Positions 23,574 to 33,200 of a stretch of DNA of 56,966 nucleotides are shown piece by piece. The notes below the pieces were generated by a model. It did not search any database. It was not told where the DNA came from and saw only the letters and a program-made list of their open reading frames with translations. Made by a program: the position numbers and the translations under genes. Origin of the DNA: Symbiobacterium terraclitae (GTDB lineage: Bacteria > Bacillota > Sulfobacillia > Symbiobacteriales > Symbiobacteriaceae); contig NZ_JAGGLG010000029.1 of assembly GCF_017874315.1 (NCBI RefSeq), positions 1 through 56,966 of the forward strand. Reading direction: 5' to 3'. Each line of letters opens with the position of its first letter. Position 1 is the stretch's first letter.

Positions 23574-26500
23574 CAGAGGGCCTCCTTCGTCTGCTGGGAG
23601 TTGAACTGCGGCTGGCGGGATGAGCCTGGCATCCCCATGGGGCGGATGCCCGGGCCACGGCCGCAACTGCGCCACTTACTTAGATGTAGAAACGGGGTAC
23701 AGTGTTCCGTGCTGTGTGCGGGCCGCGTGCACTGTTTTGCTGGCAGCCGCACATCCCTGTTGTTCCACGTGGAACACTGCTGGCTCCCCTGCGGAGGGGA
23801 CTCTCAACTGTTCTACGGTGACATGCGACCTCCTGCAAGCCTGCCCCCTTCTTGTGCCATGCGCTCTTGTTGGGGCCGATCCCAGGGGTGGGTTTCCCGC
23901 TGGAAACTGAATGCCCGCTCACCGACCGTCAGGTCAAGAGTCGTCTTGCTGTAAGGATGTGCGCACGCCAGAGGCCGGTCGCCGCGCGCCTCAGGTATTT
24001 TGGCATTGCAAAACTGTTGATTGTGACGTTGCAGGGAGTGTGGGCACCGTCAAGGCCCGTTCTGCTGGTCGCCGACTGACGGCGCCGTGGTTGCCCGTCA
24101 CAGGCGATGAGCCGCCCGGCGTCCTTGTTCCGCTCCCGGTTGCCCCGCGGGTCGCCGGCCGTGGTGTCGGGGGAATCGTGTCTGCTTGCGCGGGATCCCG
24201 TCCTTGGGGTGTTCCACGTGGAACATCGGTGCGATGGCCCAACCCGCGCCTGTCATCACAGCCCCGGAGGAGGCGCGCGCCGCCGATCCTTGCGACCGCT
24301 GCTGCGGTACGGATTCGCGAACTCGTGCCAGGGGCGCTGCCTTTCATGGCCCCGTCTTCGTCTTCCACGTGGAACACTTTGCCCGCCTCCCTCGCTCTGG
24401 TCGGGCGCTGGCTTGTCTCTGTTCCACGTGGAACAGCGCAACCCCACTGCTTCTTTTCCAAGCCACTCCGGTTCTGGCCATGGTCTTGCCCCTCTCAGGG
24501 TCCGTTGCGCGGAAGGCACCCCGGGGGGCGAAGGGACAGCGCTCCGGTCCCCGCCGATCCCACCGTTACACACGGAAGGTGTGCCTTTGCCTCTGCGTGG
24601 GATGGGCACCACTTCGCGCCGGCGGACACCACGTGGAACACCGAACACCACGGCTGGCAGTGTCCGGCTCAGCGTTGTGAGGCACCGCTAGAGGGAGGCT
24701 CCAGACCTCGAGGTCGCTACGGCTACCTGAGGACCTGCGATCCACTGTTCCACGTGGAACACGCCGATGGCAGACCTCTGTCTACCCTCGGACGCTGGCC
24801 TGGCGGCGCGCGGGGCCTGGCGAGTGCTGTAGTGACTTCTGTGGTGGACCTACCCTTTCCCCGGTTATTCCTTGTGGACTGTTCCACGTGGAACACGAGA
24901 GAACTGTTCGGTTGGCAGGGGATAACGCGTGTCAGCCAGCCGAGCCGGGCAGACGTGGCTCCGTCGCCAACCCGGGTTGCCGACGGGTTCCCGTGGGGTT
25001 CTTGAAGCTTTCCCCAGGCGCAATGTTCCACGTGGAACGCCGACGACAGAACCGCATGGCACCTCGCAATCCTCTTGGGGGTCGGTTGGACCAGGTTGAG
25101 CACTCGTTCGGCCGCGCCGGCCAGACAGCTAAGGCTCCGTCACCCGCTGTTCCACGTGGAACATCCCCCTGACAACGGCAGCCTTATTCTGCACTGCCAC
25201 GCGGCTTCGGGCGCTGCCGGATCTTGCGGTGTCGTCGCTTCCGTAGGCCGGTAGATCTCTGCGCAGTCCGCTCGTGATGAATACCATGTGTTGCACGTGG
25301 AGTCGCGTCCGCACGCGTCCTTGTCACGGGTTCGCCACAGTGACCCGATTCGAGGGGCAGATGGATCGCCAGCCTTTGTTGTCGCAGCCTGTGCACGGTC
25401 TCCTCCGAGACGGCATACTGCTCCACGCAGAATCCCAGGGCTGCGTGGGGCGCCTGCCTTCGTGACTCAGCTCCTTAGCGCGTCGCCCATGGGGCTTTCG
25501 GGTACTTAGACCGGACGGGCGTTCCCCACAGCGACCAGACCATCGGGTGTTCCACGTGGAACACCGGTGCCGAGTCTCTCCTCCCCTGCGTTCTGACCGC
25601 CTTCTGCACGGGGACACCAGTCCACTGTTCCACGTGGAACACCAGGACGCCAGCCGCGGCCACCCTAGGCATCACGCGTCGAGAATGCATCACGATCGGT
25701 CACCGACCGGACCCCTGCCACGCGCCACGGCACTCTTTCACTGTGTGAGTCATCCCTCCCCTGCCTCCAGGCGCACAGTTCCACGTGGAACTCAGAGAGC
25801 CCCGCACACCCGTCCCTCGGAAAGCACCAGCGCCGGGCTTCGCGCGCGGTCCGTTACTGCCTCGCAACCGGGGGCGCCACCAGCCATGACATCCGTGCGG
25901 GCTACTGTTCCACGTGGAACACACCTAGATCGCCGAGGGACGCTCTCCCCCTTTCGCAACTCGCTTCCATGGGCCAAGGATTGACCGCGCACCTGTTCGT
26001 CTTCCCCAGCCCGGGCGCACCGGTTTCCGCCCCCACCGGCCAACTACCGTTCCACGTGGAACAACGCAGGCACGCTCGCGCAGTCATCAGCGATCACACA
26101 TGCGGCGCCGTCCAGGCATCCGGAAGTGCGGGCTCTCTGCATGCCTCCGGTGGCGCAGTGTGCTTGGAAGCGGCTGCGCTCGTGAAGTCGAGACGCTAGT
26201 CGGGCCTACCCGGGGATGCGGGTGGGCGAGGCGACTGGGGGCGGGTCCTGAACGACGGGGTGGTACGACCTGAAGGTTCCTGACGCGCTTTGGTAAGCAC
26301 GGAGCCAGGCCTCAAGCAGGCGTATGTTGGGGCAGTTTCGGAGTACTTCGGCAGGTCGAATGGGGTTGCGAGCCCGTGCCATCCCGCAGCCCAGTGTTCC
26401 ACGTGGAACATCAGCCAGCCGCCTACACCGCTGTCTATTCCTCGCGGGCCCCTCCGCCCTCGTCGCCAACCGCACCCTCCGTATTGTTCCACGGGGAACA

Positions 26501-26720
26501 CTCGACGGTGAACTGCCAACCTCGCCGTTTCGCGTACGAGCGCAACCGATCCCCTCACCCCCTCCCCGGTAGCAACAGTTCCACGTGGAACATCAGCCCA
26601 CGGCGTACCGCTGGACCATCTCTGTGAGCGCCTCCCCCGCTCGGCACCTCCTCGACCCCACGAACTGTTCCACGTGGAACACGCACCTCTCAGCCGCCAA
26701 GCCCCCCACTCCACAGGAAA

Positions 26721-26741
26721 CGCCGGCCACAAGGACCGGCG
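26721..26741. repeat. Hairpin repeat copy 1 inside the parS array
   Basis: CGCCGGCC/GACCGGCG stem with a 5-nt loop. It starts 46 bases before a parS copy. The same 21-nt element with one difference recurs at 27082, also 46 bases before a parS, indicating segmental duplication. Confidence 0.7.
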
Positions 26742-27081
26742 GCTCATCGTCCGAAGCCGCGCAACTGTTCCACTGGGAACACCAGTCCACTGGACACACC
26801 AAGGCCCCGCCCGGCAAGCGCCTCGGACCCCGCACCACGCTCAGCGCCGTTCCACGTGGAACACTCTCCTCGATCCGCCCACCCCGCGTGCTCCTACACA
26901 CAGTGCACGCCACAGCCCCGGGCGTTTCCCCTCTCCATGCACGCCACCGTTCCAACCCGAACATCGACCGGCACGGCACGCACTCCTGTGGCGTAGGAAC
27001 CCTCGCCGCCCATCGCTCCACCCCACCGTTCTACGTGGAACACCCGACGCCGGACCGCCCACCCCGACACCCGCGACAAGG

Positions 27082-27102
27082 CGCCGGCCACAACGACCGG
27101 CG
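27082..27102 (-). terminator. Hairpin repeat copy 2, possible parB terminator
   Basis: On the minus strand the stem extends to GGCGCCGGTC/GGCCGGCGCC followed by TTGTCG. It lies about 40 bases past the parB stop, so it may end the parAB transcript. The U-run is poor. Confidence 0.45.
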
Positions 27103-27144
27103 CCTCTTCTGCTATGACCCACCCACTGTTCCACGTGGAACAGC

Positions 27145-28044
27145 CTATACACGGAACGGCTCCCGCGGCGGCCGGGGCAACACAGGCTGCTGCCCACTCA
27201 TCCCCAAGGCATCCAGCAGACGGCCGAGCCCTTCCTCGCCGAAGAAGGTGATCTCCACCCGTCCCCGGTCGCCAGACCAGCGCAGCTTCACAGGCGTTCC
27301 GAACTGCTCCCTCAGCCGGCGCTCGATCGCGGCCAGGTCCGGCGGCAGCTTCTGCCGCACCGGGGTGCGCCGCTTCTCTGCCGAGCCCCTTCGCTGCACC
27401 AGCTCCTCCAGCTGCCGGACCGACAACTGCTCCCGCACGGCACGCTCGGCCAGCGCAATCCGATCGGCGGCGTCCTCCACACCGAGCAGCACCTTCGCGT
27501 GACCCATGGAGAGGCGCCCGCTCCGCACCTCCTCCTGCACCGGTTGCGGCAGGTGCAGAAGGCGGAGGGTATTGGCCACCTGGGGCCGGCTGCGGCCGAG
27601 GCGCTTCGCCAGGGCCTCCTGGGTGAGTCCGAACGTCTCCATCAACGTCCGGTAGGCTTCTGCCTCTTCCAGAGGGTTCAGATCCTCCCGCTGCAGGTTC
27701 TCGATCAGGGCGATCTCCATCCGCTCGGCATCGGTGAACTCCCGAACCAGAGCGGGGACCTTGCTGAGCCCGGCCTGCTTTGCGGCTCGCCAGCGCCGCT
27801 CGCCCGCGATGATCTCATACCCCTGGCCCACCTGCCGCACGACGATCGGCTGCACGATCCCGTGCTCGCGGATGGATGCCGCAAGCTCCTCAAGGCGGTC
27901 CGGGTCGAAGTCCCGCCGGGGCTGCGCCGGGTTCGGCACGATCTGGCCGATCTCCAGCTCGACCACGCCCTGCCGCTCCCGCTCGCTCAGGTCGACCTCC
28001 GGGATCAGGGCACCCAGCCCCCTACCCAGCCCTTTCTTCGACAC
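27145..28044 (-). CDS. parB: Chromosome-partitioning protein ParB (Spo0J)
   Basis: ParB binds parS, hydrolyses CTP and slides along DNA as a clamp, recruiting SMC and stimulating ParA. The 299-residue protein starts with GTG (MSKKGLGRGLGALIP). The N-terminal CTPase domain has GERRWRA at 81-87 and ENLQRE at 115-120. The helix-turn-helix lies at about 139-163 (LTQEALAKRLGRSRPQVANTLRLL, position only). A C-terminal dimerisation domain is rich in charged residues. It overlaps parA by 23 bases, so the two are coupled. The stop codon is three bases from the last parS of the array. Its DNA-reading residues should fit the C/G-shifted parS. Confidence 0.97.
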   Translation of the reverse strand: MSKKGLGRGLGALIPEVDLSERERQGVVELEIGQIVPNPAQPRRDFDPDRLEELAASIREHGIVQPIVVRQVGQGYEIIAGERRWRAAKQAGLSKVPALVREFTDAERMEIALIENLQREDLNPLEEAEAYRTLMETFGLTQEALAKRLGRSRPQVANTLRLLHLPQPVQEEVRSGRLSMGHAKVLLGVEDAADRIALAERAVREQLSVRQLEELVQRRGSAEKRRTPVRQKLPPDLAAIERRLREQFGTPVKLRWSGDRGRVEITFFGEEGLGRLLDALGMSGQQPVLPRPPREPFRV

Positions 28045-28798
28045 GCTCGATCACCTCTCTGGCCAATTCCATATACGCCTCGGCACCCTTCGACCGCGCA
28101 TCGTACATCGTAATGGGAAGCCCGTGACTCGGCGCCTCACTCAGCCGAACGTTCCGAGTGATGATCGAACGATACACCTGGCCCTTGAAGTACCGCTTCA
28201 CATCCTCCACGACCTGGATGCTCAGGTTCGTACGGCCGTCGAACATCGTCAGCACCACGCCCTCCACTTCGAGGGCCGGGTTCAGCGCCTCCCGCACCAG
28301 CCGGAACGTGTCCATCAGCTGCGTCAACCCCTCCAGCGCGTAGTACTCGCACTGGATCGGGATCAGGATCGAGTCGGCCGCCGTCAGGGCGTTGATCGTG
28401 AGCAAACCCAGTGAGGGCGGGCAGTCCATCAGCACGAAGTCGAACTGGTCCCGAACGGGATCCAGCGCCGACTTCAGGCGGGTCTCCCGGGAAATGCGGG
28501 GCACGAGTTCAATCTCGGCCCCGGCCAGATCGATGGTGGCAGGCAGCAGGTGCAGGCCCCGCACGCGGGTCTCCACCACGGCGTCGAGCAGCGGCATCTC
28601 ATCGAGAAGCACGTCGTACACCGAGGCCTTCAACCGCTTCCGGTCGACGCCGATCCCGGAGGTCGCATTCCCCTGCGGGTCAATGTCAATCAGCAGGACC
28701 CGCTTGCCGAGTTCGGCCAGGCAGGCGCTCAGGTTGACCGCCGTGGTCGTCTTCCCGACGCCACCCTTCTGGTTGGCTATTGCGATGACACGACTCAC
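28022..28798 (-). CDS. parA: Chromosome-partitioning ATPase ParA (Soj)
   Basis: ParA is a deviant-Walker ATPase that drives origin segregation with ParB and, as Soj in B. subtilis, also controls DnaA. GTG at 28798 was chosen because the upstream GTG abuts GGAGG; it gives 258 residues beginning MSRVIAIANQKGGVGKTT. The deviant Walker A is KGGVGKTT with both lysines, followed by VLLIDIDPQGN and FVLMDCPPSLGLLT. The gene is separated from rsmG by a terminator, so the parAB pair probably has its own promoter, although none is obvious. Confidence 0.97.
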   Translation of the reverse strand: MSRVIAIANQKGGVGKTTTAVNLSACLAELGKRVLLIDIDPQGNATSGIGVDRKRLKASVYDVLLDEMPLLDAVVETRVRGLHLLPATIDLAGAEIELVPRISRETRLKSALDPVRDQFDFVLMDCPPSLGLLTINALTAADSILIPIQCEYYALEGLTQLMDTFRLVREALNPALEVEGVVLTMFDGRTNLSIQVVEDVKRYFKGQVYRSIITRNVRLSEAPSHGLPITMYDARSKGAEAYMELAREVIERVEERAG

Positions 28799-28936
28799 TG
28801 CCGACACTCCTCCCCTGACCGCAGCCTGCGCCGGTACCGAAGGGCAAACAGCCCTTCAACTCGTAACTGATTCGTCACCACCACACCCGTTCCTGCCCAC
28901 GCAAAGCCATCCCACATGCAGGGATTCGTTGCACAC

Positions 28937-28968
28937 AAAAGGCGCCCCCCGGCACAACAAGGGGCGCC
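28937..28968 (-). terminator. Terminator between rsmG and parA
   Basis: On the minus strand GGCGCCCC and GGGGCGCC pair around a 12-nt loop and are followed by TTTTG. It ends the mnmE-mnmG-rsmG transcript. Confidence 0.75.
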
Positions 28969-29111
28969 AAATGCCCAAAACCTTTTCGCGGAATATTACA
29001 AACCTCTCACAGCCGTTCTGACGTCGTTTTTTGCACCCCAGGGTACCCTATGCTATCTCAGGCGCCGTATGCCCACAAAGGCCCCTGAAAGGCCCGCTGA
29101 TCCGTTCGCTG

Positions 29112-29852
29112 TCAGAGCGGGTTCTTGGCCGGCACGCCGGCCTTCCGCGGGTAGGGTTTGGGCGTGGGCGCCGCCTTCCGGATGAGCACCAGCGAACGCC
29201 GCAGCCCGCCTTCTGGCAGCTCCAGCTCCCGCACCTCGGCCACCTCGCCGCCCAGCCTCGCGACGGCGTTCTGCGCCGCGCCCAGCTCCGCGCTGAGCCC
29301 TGGGCCCTTCATTGCCAGGAAGACCCCGCCGACCCGCACAAAGGGGAGGCAGTACTCGGCGAGCACGCGCAGTTCCGCCACCGCCCGGGCGGTGACCACG
29401 TCGTACCGCTCCCGGTGCTCGGGCACCCGACCCTGGTCCTCGGCCCTTCCCCACACGACCCGGTACGATCCGGCTCCGCCGAGGAGACGTACCACTTCCT
29501 CCCCTACCTCTTCCAAAAACCGGCACCGCTTCTGCAGGCTCTCCAGGAGCACCAGGTCGATCTCCGGAACGAGGCACTTCCACACCACACCCGGGAACCC
29601 GGCCCCGGTGCCCACGTCCAGCACCCGCTGACCCGGGCCCAGCTTCACCACAGTGAGTCCCGCGGCCGAGTCTAGCGCGTGCTTGACGATCATCTCGCGC
29701 TCTTCCGTGATCGCCGTGAGGTTCATCCGCTCGTTCCACGTCCGCACCAGGTCCAGATGGCGCAGAACCGCCTCCGCAGCGGTCGGGGTCGCCGACACGC
29801 CCAGCGCGGCCAGCCCCCGAATCAGGAGCTCCCGGCTCTCCACAGCCTCCAT
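29112..29852 (-). CDS. rsmG: 16S rRNA (guanine527-N7)-methyltransferase RsmG
   Basis: RsmG methylates G527 of 16S rRNA using S-adenosylmethionine; its loss gives low-level streptomycin resistance in other bacteria. The 246-residue protein has WNERMNLTAI, the SAM motif VLDVGTGAGFPG at about 77-88, and TARAVAELRVLAEY. A C-terminal basic extension contains KPYPRKAG, common in the family. The start is an ATG behind GGAGGGG. It follows mnmG by three bases and ends the mnmE-mnmG-rsmG operon. Confidence 0.96.
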   Translation of the reverse strand: MEAVESRELLIRGLAALGVSATPTAAEAVLRHLDLVRTWNERMNLTAITEEREMIVKHALDSAAGLTVVKLGPGQRVLDVGTGAGFPGVVWKCLVPEIDLVLLESLQKRCRFLEEVGEEVVRLLGGAGSYRVVWGRAEDQGRVPEHRERYDVVTARAVAELRVLAEYCLPFVRVGGVFLAMKGPGLSAELGAAQNAVARLGGEVAEVRELELPEGGLRRSLVLIRKAAPTPKPYPRKAGVPAKNPL

Positions 29853-29855
29853 GCG

Positions 29856-31760
29856 CTACCCCTCCTCCGCTGCCCGCTCGGCGCCTCTCCCGGACCGGCT
29901 CTGCCGTTCCAGGTAGACCATCAGGACCGCGATATCCGCCGGCGAGACGCCGGAGATCCGGCTCGCCTGGCCCAGCGTCGCAGGCCGGATCTGGTTGAGC
30001 TTCTCCCGCGCCTCCATCGAGAGACCCTTCAACTCTGCATAGTCCAGGTCTGAAGGCAACTGCCTGGCCTCCATGCGGCGCATGCGCTCCACCTGCTGCA
30101 GCTCCTTGCCGATGTACCCCTCGTACTTGATCTGCGTCTCGACCTCCTGGCGCACCGACTCGGGCAGTTCGGGGCGCCCCTCGCCCATTGCCACCAGGTC
30201 CGCATACCGCAGTTCCGGCCGCCGCAGCAGCTGGGCCAGCGTTGTGCCGCTCCGCAGCGGCGTGGAGCCCTTCCGTTCCAGCACCGCCTGCACCGCGGGG
30301 CCGGGTGCCACCACCGTGCGCTCCAGCCGCTCCCGTTCCCGCGCGATGCTCTCCCGCAGGGCCTGGAACGTCTCCCAGCGGGCGTCGTCCACCAGTCCCA
30401 CCTGCCTGCCCTTCTCCGTCAGGCGCAGGTGGGCGTTGTCCTGCCGCAGCATCATGCGAAACTCGGCCCGGGAGGTCATCATGCGGTAGGGCTCCGGCGT
30501 TCCCTTGGTCACCAGGTCGTCGATGAGCACGCCAATGTAGCCCTCCGACCGGTCGATGATGAGCGGGCTCCTCCCCTGCACGAAGAGCGCCGCGTTGATG
30601 CCGGCGATCAGCCCCTGCGCGGCGGCTTCCTCGTAGCCGGACGTGCCGTTGATCTGGCCCCCACAGAACAACCCGCGCACTCGCTTCGTCTCCAGCGACG
30701 GCTTCAGCTGGGTGGGGACGATGTAGTCGTACTCGATCGCATAACCCGCCCGCATCAGCTCCGCCTCTTCCAGCCCCGGCACCGTGCGGACCAGCTCGAT
30801 CTGCACCTCCTCCGGGAGGCTGGTGGAAAGGCCCAGCACGTACATCTCGTGCGACTGCCGGGACTCGGGCTCCAGGAAGACCTGGTGGCCCTCCTTGTCC
30901 GCGAAACGCACCACCTTGTCCTCTACCGAGGGGCAGTAGCGCGGGCCCAGGCCCTGGATGGCCCCGGTGAACAGCGGCGCCCTGTGCAGGTTCTGCCGGA
31001 TGAGCTCGTGCCCGCGAGGCGTCGTCGTGGTCTGCCAGCAGGGCAGCTGCTCCCGCGGCTCCACCGGCGACATGTAGCTGAACCGCAGGGGCTCGGGGTC
31101 GCCGTCCTGCCGCACCATCCGGCTGAAGTCCACCGTCCGTCCGTCGACCCGGGGCGGGGTTCCGGTCTTGAACCGTCCCACCTCGAACCCCAGCGCAACC
31201 AGGCTGGCCGTCAGCCCCACCGCAGGCGCCAGGCCCCCCGGCCCGGACGCGCGCTGGACCTCGCCGATGATCGTCTTCCCGTGCAGGTAGGTCCCCGTGC
31301 TCAGCACCACGGCGGACGCGGCGAAGAAGAGGCCGGTGGCGGTGACGACGCCCCGCACCCGCCCGTCCTCCACCACGATCTCCTGCACCATCCCCTGCTT
31401 CAGGTCCAGGTTAGCCGTCCGCTCCAGCGTGAGCCGCATCTGCCACGCGTACTCCCGCTTGTCGACCTGCGCCCGGATCGCCTGCACGGCCGGCCCCTTG
31501 CCGCTGTTCAGCAGCCGCATCTGCAGGAAAGTGGCGTCGGCCGTGAGCCCCATCTGGCCGCCCAGCGCGTCGATCTCCCGCACCAGGTGGCCCTTGGCCG
31601 GCCCGCCGATGGACGGGTTGCAGTTCATCGCCCCGATATTGTCCAGGTTGGTGGTGAAGCAGGCCGTGCGCATGCCCATCCGGGCGGCGGCCAGCGCAGC
31701 CTCGATCCCGGCGTGCCCCGCCCCCACCACGATCACGTCGTACGCCTTCGTGATGCCCAT
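29856..31760 (-). CDS. mnmG: tRNA uridine-5-carboxymethylaminomethyl modification enzyme MnmG (GidA)
   Basis: MnmG, an FAD enzyme, works with MnmE to modify the wobble uridine of certain tRNAs. The ATG at 31760 gives 634 residues. The dinucleotide-binding [21 protein letters not shown] motif is at the N-terminus (position only). [29 protein letters not shown] and [15 protein letters not shown] are family motifs. A GTG nine bases upstream overlaps the mnmE stop, but it has no spacer after its Shine-Dalgarno. The gene lies between mnmE and rsmG, the conserved order near oriC. Confidence 0.97.
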   Translation of the reverse strand: MGITKAYDVIVVGAGHAGIEAALAAARMGMRTACFTTNLDNIGAMNCNPSIGGPAKGHLVREIDALGGQMGLTADATFLQMRLLNSGKGPAVQAIRAQVDKREYAWQMRLTLERTANLDLKQGMVQEIVVEDGRVRGVVTATGLFFAASAVVLSTGTYLHGKTIIGEVQRASGPGGLAPAVGLTASLVALGFEVGRFKTGTPPRVDGRTVDFSRMVRQDGDPEPLRFSYMSPVEPREQLPCWQTTTTPRGHELIRQNLHRAPLFTGAIQGLGPRYCPSVEDKVVRFADKEGHQVFLEPESRQSHEMYVLGLSTSLPEEVQIELVRTVPGLEEAELMRAGYAIEYDYIVPTQLKPSLETKRVRGLFCGGQINGTSGYEEAAAQGLIAGINAALFVQGRSPLIIDRSEGYIGVLIDDLVTKGTPEPYRMMTSRAEFRMMLRQDNAHLRLTEKGRQVGLVDDARWETFQALRESIARERERLERTVVAPGPAVQAVLERKGSTPLRSGTTLAQLLRRPELRYADLVAMGEGRPELPESVRQEVETQIKYEGYIGKELQQVERMRRMEARQLPSDLDYAELKGLSMEAREKLNQIRPATLGQASRISGVSPADIAVLMVYLERQSRSGRGAERAAEEG

Positions 31761-31765
31761 TGCGT

Positions 31766-33142
31766 TCACTTCCCAATGCAGAACCGGCTGAAGATCTGAT
31801 CCAGCAGGTCGTCGTCAGCCGTCTCACCCGTCACCTCGCCAAGGGCCATCCAGGCCGCCCGGAGGTCGATGCTCACCAACTCCACACCGACCCCCTGCGC
31901 CAGGGCCTCCCGGGCTTCGCGGAGATGCGCGGCCGCCCGCCCGATGGCCTCGGCCTGGCGGGCGTTGACGAGGAGCTCCTCGCCGGCGTCGAGGGCGCCC
32001 GCGTGGCGGGCGATCTCAGCCTCCAGCGCGGGGATGCCGGTGCCCTGCTCGGCCGACACCGCCACCACCGGCGCTCCCCCAAGGGACTCGGCCAGCTCGG
32101 ACAGGGGAAAGGCCGGGTTCAGGTCGATCTTGTTCGCCACCCCGATCCGGGACGCAGTCGCCGGAAGCTCGCGGATCCACTCCCGGTCCTCCGGCACCAG
32201 GCCCGCGGCGCAGTCGACCACCACCAGCACCAGGTGCGCCTGGCGCAGGGCCTCCCGCGTCCGCTCCACGCCGATCTGCTCCACCGGGTCGTCGGTGTCC
32301 CGGATGCCGGCCGTGTCCGAGAGCTGCACCGGAACCCCGCCCAGCTCCACCCACTCGGCGATCACGTCGCGGGTCGTGCCAGGAACCGCCGTCACGATCG
32401 CCCGGTTCTCCCGCACCAGCCGGTTGAGCAGGCTGGACTTGCCCACGTTGGGCCTGCCGGCCAGGACCACCCGCAGCCCCTCCCGCAGGATCCTGCCCGC
32501 CCGGGCCCCGCCCAGCAGCCGGTCGACAGCGGCCAGCGCCTCATCGCACCCGGCGGCGATCTCCTCCCGGGTCTGCACCTCCAGTTCCAGCTCCGGGAAG
32601 TCGATGTCGGCCTCCACGTGGGCCATCATCTCGAGGAGCCTGGCGCGTATCGCACCAATGGCCTCCCGCAGGCTGCCGCCCAGGTGTGCGACGGCTGCGG
32701 CCATGGCCCGGTCAGTCTTGGCCCGGATCAGGTCGACCACCGCCTCCGCCTGGGAGAGGTCCAACCGTCCGTTGAGGAATGCGCGGCGGGTGAACTCGCC
32801 TGGCTCCGCCAGGCGCGCGCCGGCCTGCAGCGTCTGCTCCAGCACCCGCCGCACGGCCAGCTGGCCGCCGTGACACTGCAGCTCCACTACGTCCTCGCCC
32901 GTGTAGGAGTGGGGTGCGCGCATCACCAGGGCCAGCGCTTCGTCCACCCGCTCCCCGGCGGGCGTCTGCACCCAGCCGTAGGTCACCGTGTGCGAGCGCC
33001 GCCGCCCCAGCGGAAGGCCGCGCCGTGGCCGGAAGACCCGTTCCGCCACCGCCAGGGCACCGGCGCCGCTGAGCCGAACGATCCCGATCCCGCCTTCACC
33101 CGCGCCCGTGGCGATCGCGGCGATGGTATCCTCCCCCACCAC
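31766..33142 (-). CDS. mnmE: tRNA modification GTPase MnmE (TrmE)
   Basis: MnmE is the GTPase partner of MnmG in wobble-uridine modification and binds 5-formyl-tetrahydrofolate. The GTG start behind GGAGG gives 458 residues, the typical length. The N-terminal domain begins [21 protein letters not shown] (position only). The G domain has [12 protein letters not shown], the G3 DTAG in [10 protein letters not shown], and NKID. The C-terminus ends CIGK, the essential catalytic cysteine motif. Its end overlaps the mnmG region, and a terminator separates it from jag upstream. Confidence 0.97.
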   Translation of the reverse strand: MVGEDTIAAIATGAGEGGIGIVRLSGAGALAVAERVFRPRRGLPLGRRRSHTVTYGWVQTPAGERVDEALALVMRAPHSYTGEDVVELQCHGGQLAVRRVLEQTLQAGARLAEPGEFTRRAFLNGRLDLSQAEAVVDLIRAKTDRAMAAAVAHLGGSLREAIGAIRARLLEMMAHVEADIDFPELELEVQTREEIAAGCDEALAAVDRLLGGARAGRILREGLRVVLAGRPNVGKSSLLNRLVRENRAIVTAVPGTTRDVIAEWVELGGVPVQLSDTAGIRDTDDPVEQIGVERTREALRQAHLVLVVVDCAAGLVPEDREWIRELPATASRIGVANKIDLNPAFPLSELAESLGGAPVVAVSAEQGTGIPALEAEIARHAGALDAGEELLVNARQAEAIGRAAAHLREAREALAQGVGVELVSIDLRAAWMALGEVTGETADDDLLDQIFSRFCIGK

Positions 33143-33156
33143 GCACCACCTCCAAG

Positions 33157-33188
33157 AAAAATGGCCGGGTAGCTGTGCTACCTGGCCA
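33157..33188 (-). terminator. Terminator between jag and mnmE
   Basis: On the minus strand a 12-bp stem TGGCCAGGTAGC/GCTACCCGGCCA with a 3-nt loop is followed by TTTTT. It ends the rpmH-rnpA-yidD-yidC-jag transcript just before the mnmE Shine-Dalgarno. Confidence 0.9.
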
Positions 33189-33200
33189 CCGGTGTCAGAA

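Larger units (their letters stand above)
23762..27141. repeat. parS: Dense parS centromere array, 17 perfect and at least 3 near-perfect sites
   Basis: Perfect GTTCCACGTGGAAC copies start at 23762, 24211, 24421, 24747, 24881, 25025, 25149, 25549, 25627, 25778, 25907, 26049, 26396, 26578, 26667, 26849 and 27128. One-mismatch copies start at 24362, 26486 and 27028, and a two-mismatch copy at 26767. Decayed copies with three or four mismatches start at 24626, 25290, 25420 and 26949. Most perfect copies extend to TGTTCCACGTGGAACA. This is the known parS palindrome TGTTTCACGTGAAACA with a symmetrical T-to-C/A-to-G change. ParB bound here would load SMC and work with ParA to segregate the origin. 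Confidence 0.92.
23574..27144. other. Gene-free 3.6-kb block holding the parS array
   Basis: No frame here has the codon bias, Shine-Dalgarno context or family motifs of a gene. Long open frames exist only because the DNA is GC-rich. They contain recurring VPRGT, FHVEH and STWN peptides, which are the three translations of the parS palindrome. The block is therefore read as non-coding centromere DNA between the DUF4446 gene and parB. Confidence 0.85.

Noticed and set aside
23892-23907. GTTTCCCGCTGGAAAC near the array start as a parS or Noc-type site
   Set aside because: The centre does not match either consensus; it may be a decayed copy but cannot be supported alone.
23911-25005. Long forward open frame of 364 codons in the block before parB
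   Set aside because: Its translation repeats VPRGT, FHVEH and STWN at parS positions. It lacks a Shine-Dalgarno, any domain and the local codon bias, so it is an artefact of the palindromes in GC-rich DNA.
23762-27141. CRISPR array
   Set aside because: The repeats are 14-bp palindromes with unequal, non-spacer-like intervals of 59-449 bp, and no cas genes are present.
26585-27502. Forward open frame of 305 codons overlapping the 3' end of parB
   Set aside because: It runs antisense into a certain gene (parB), and its first half is parS-derived peptide.
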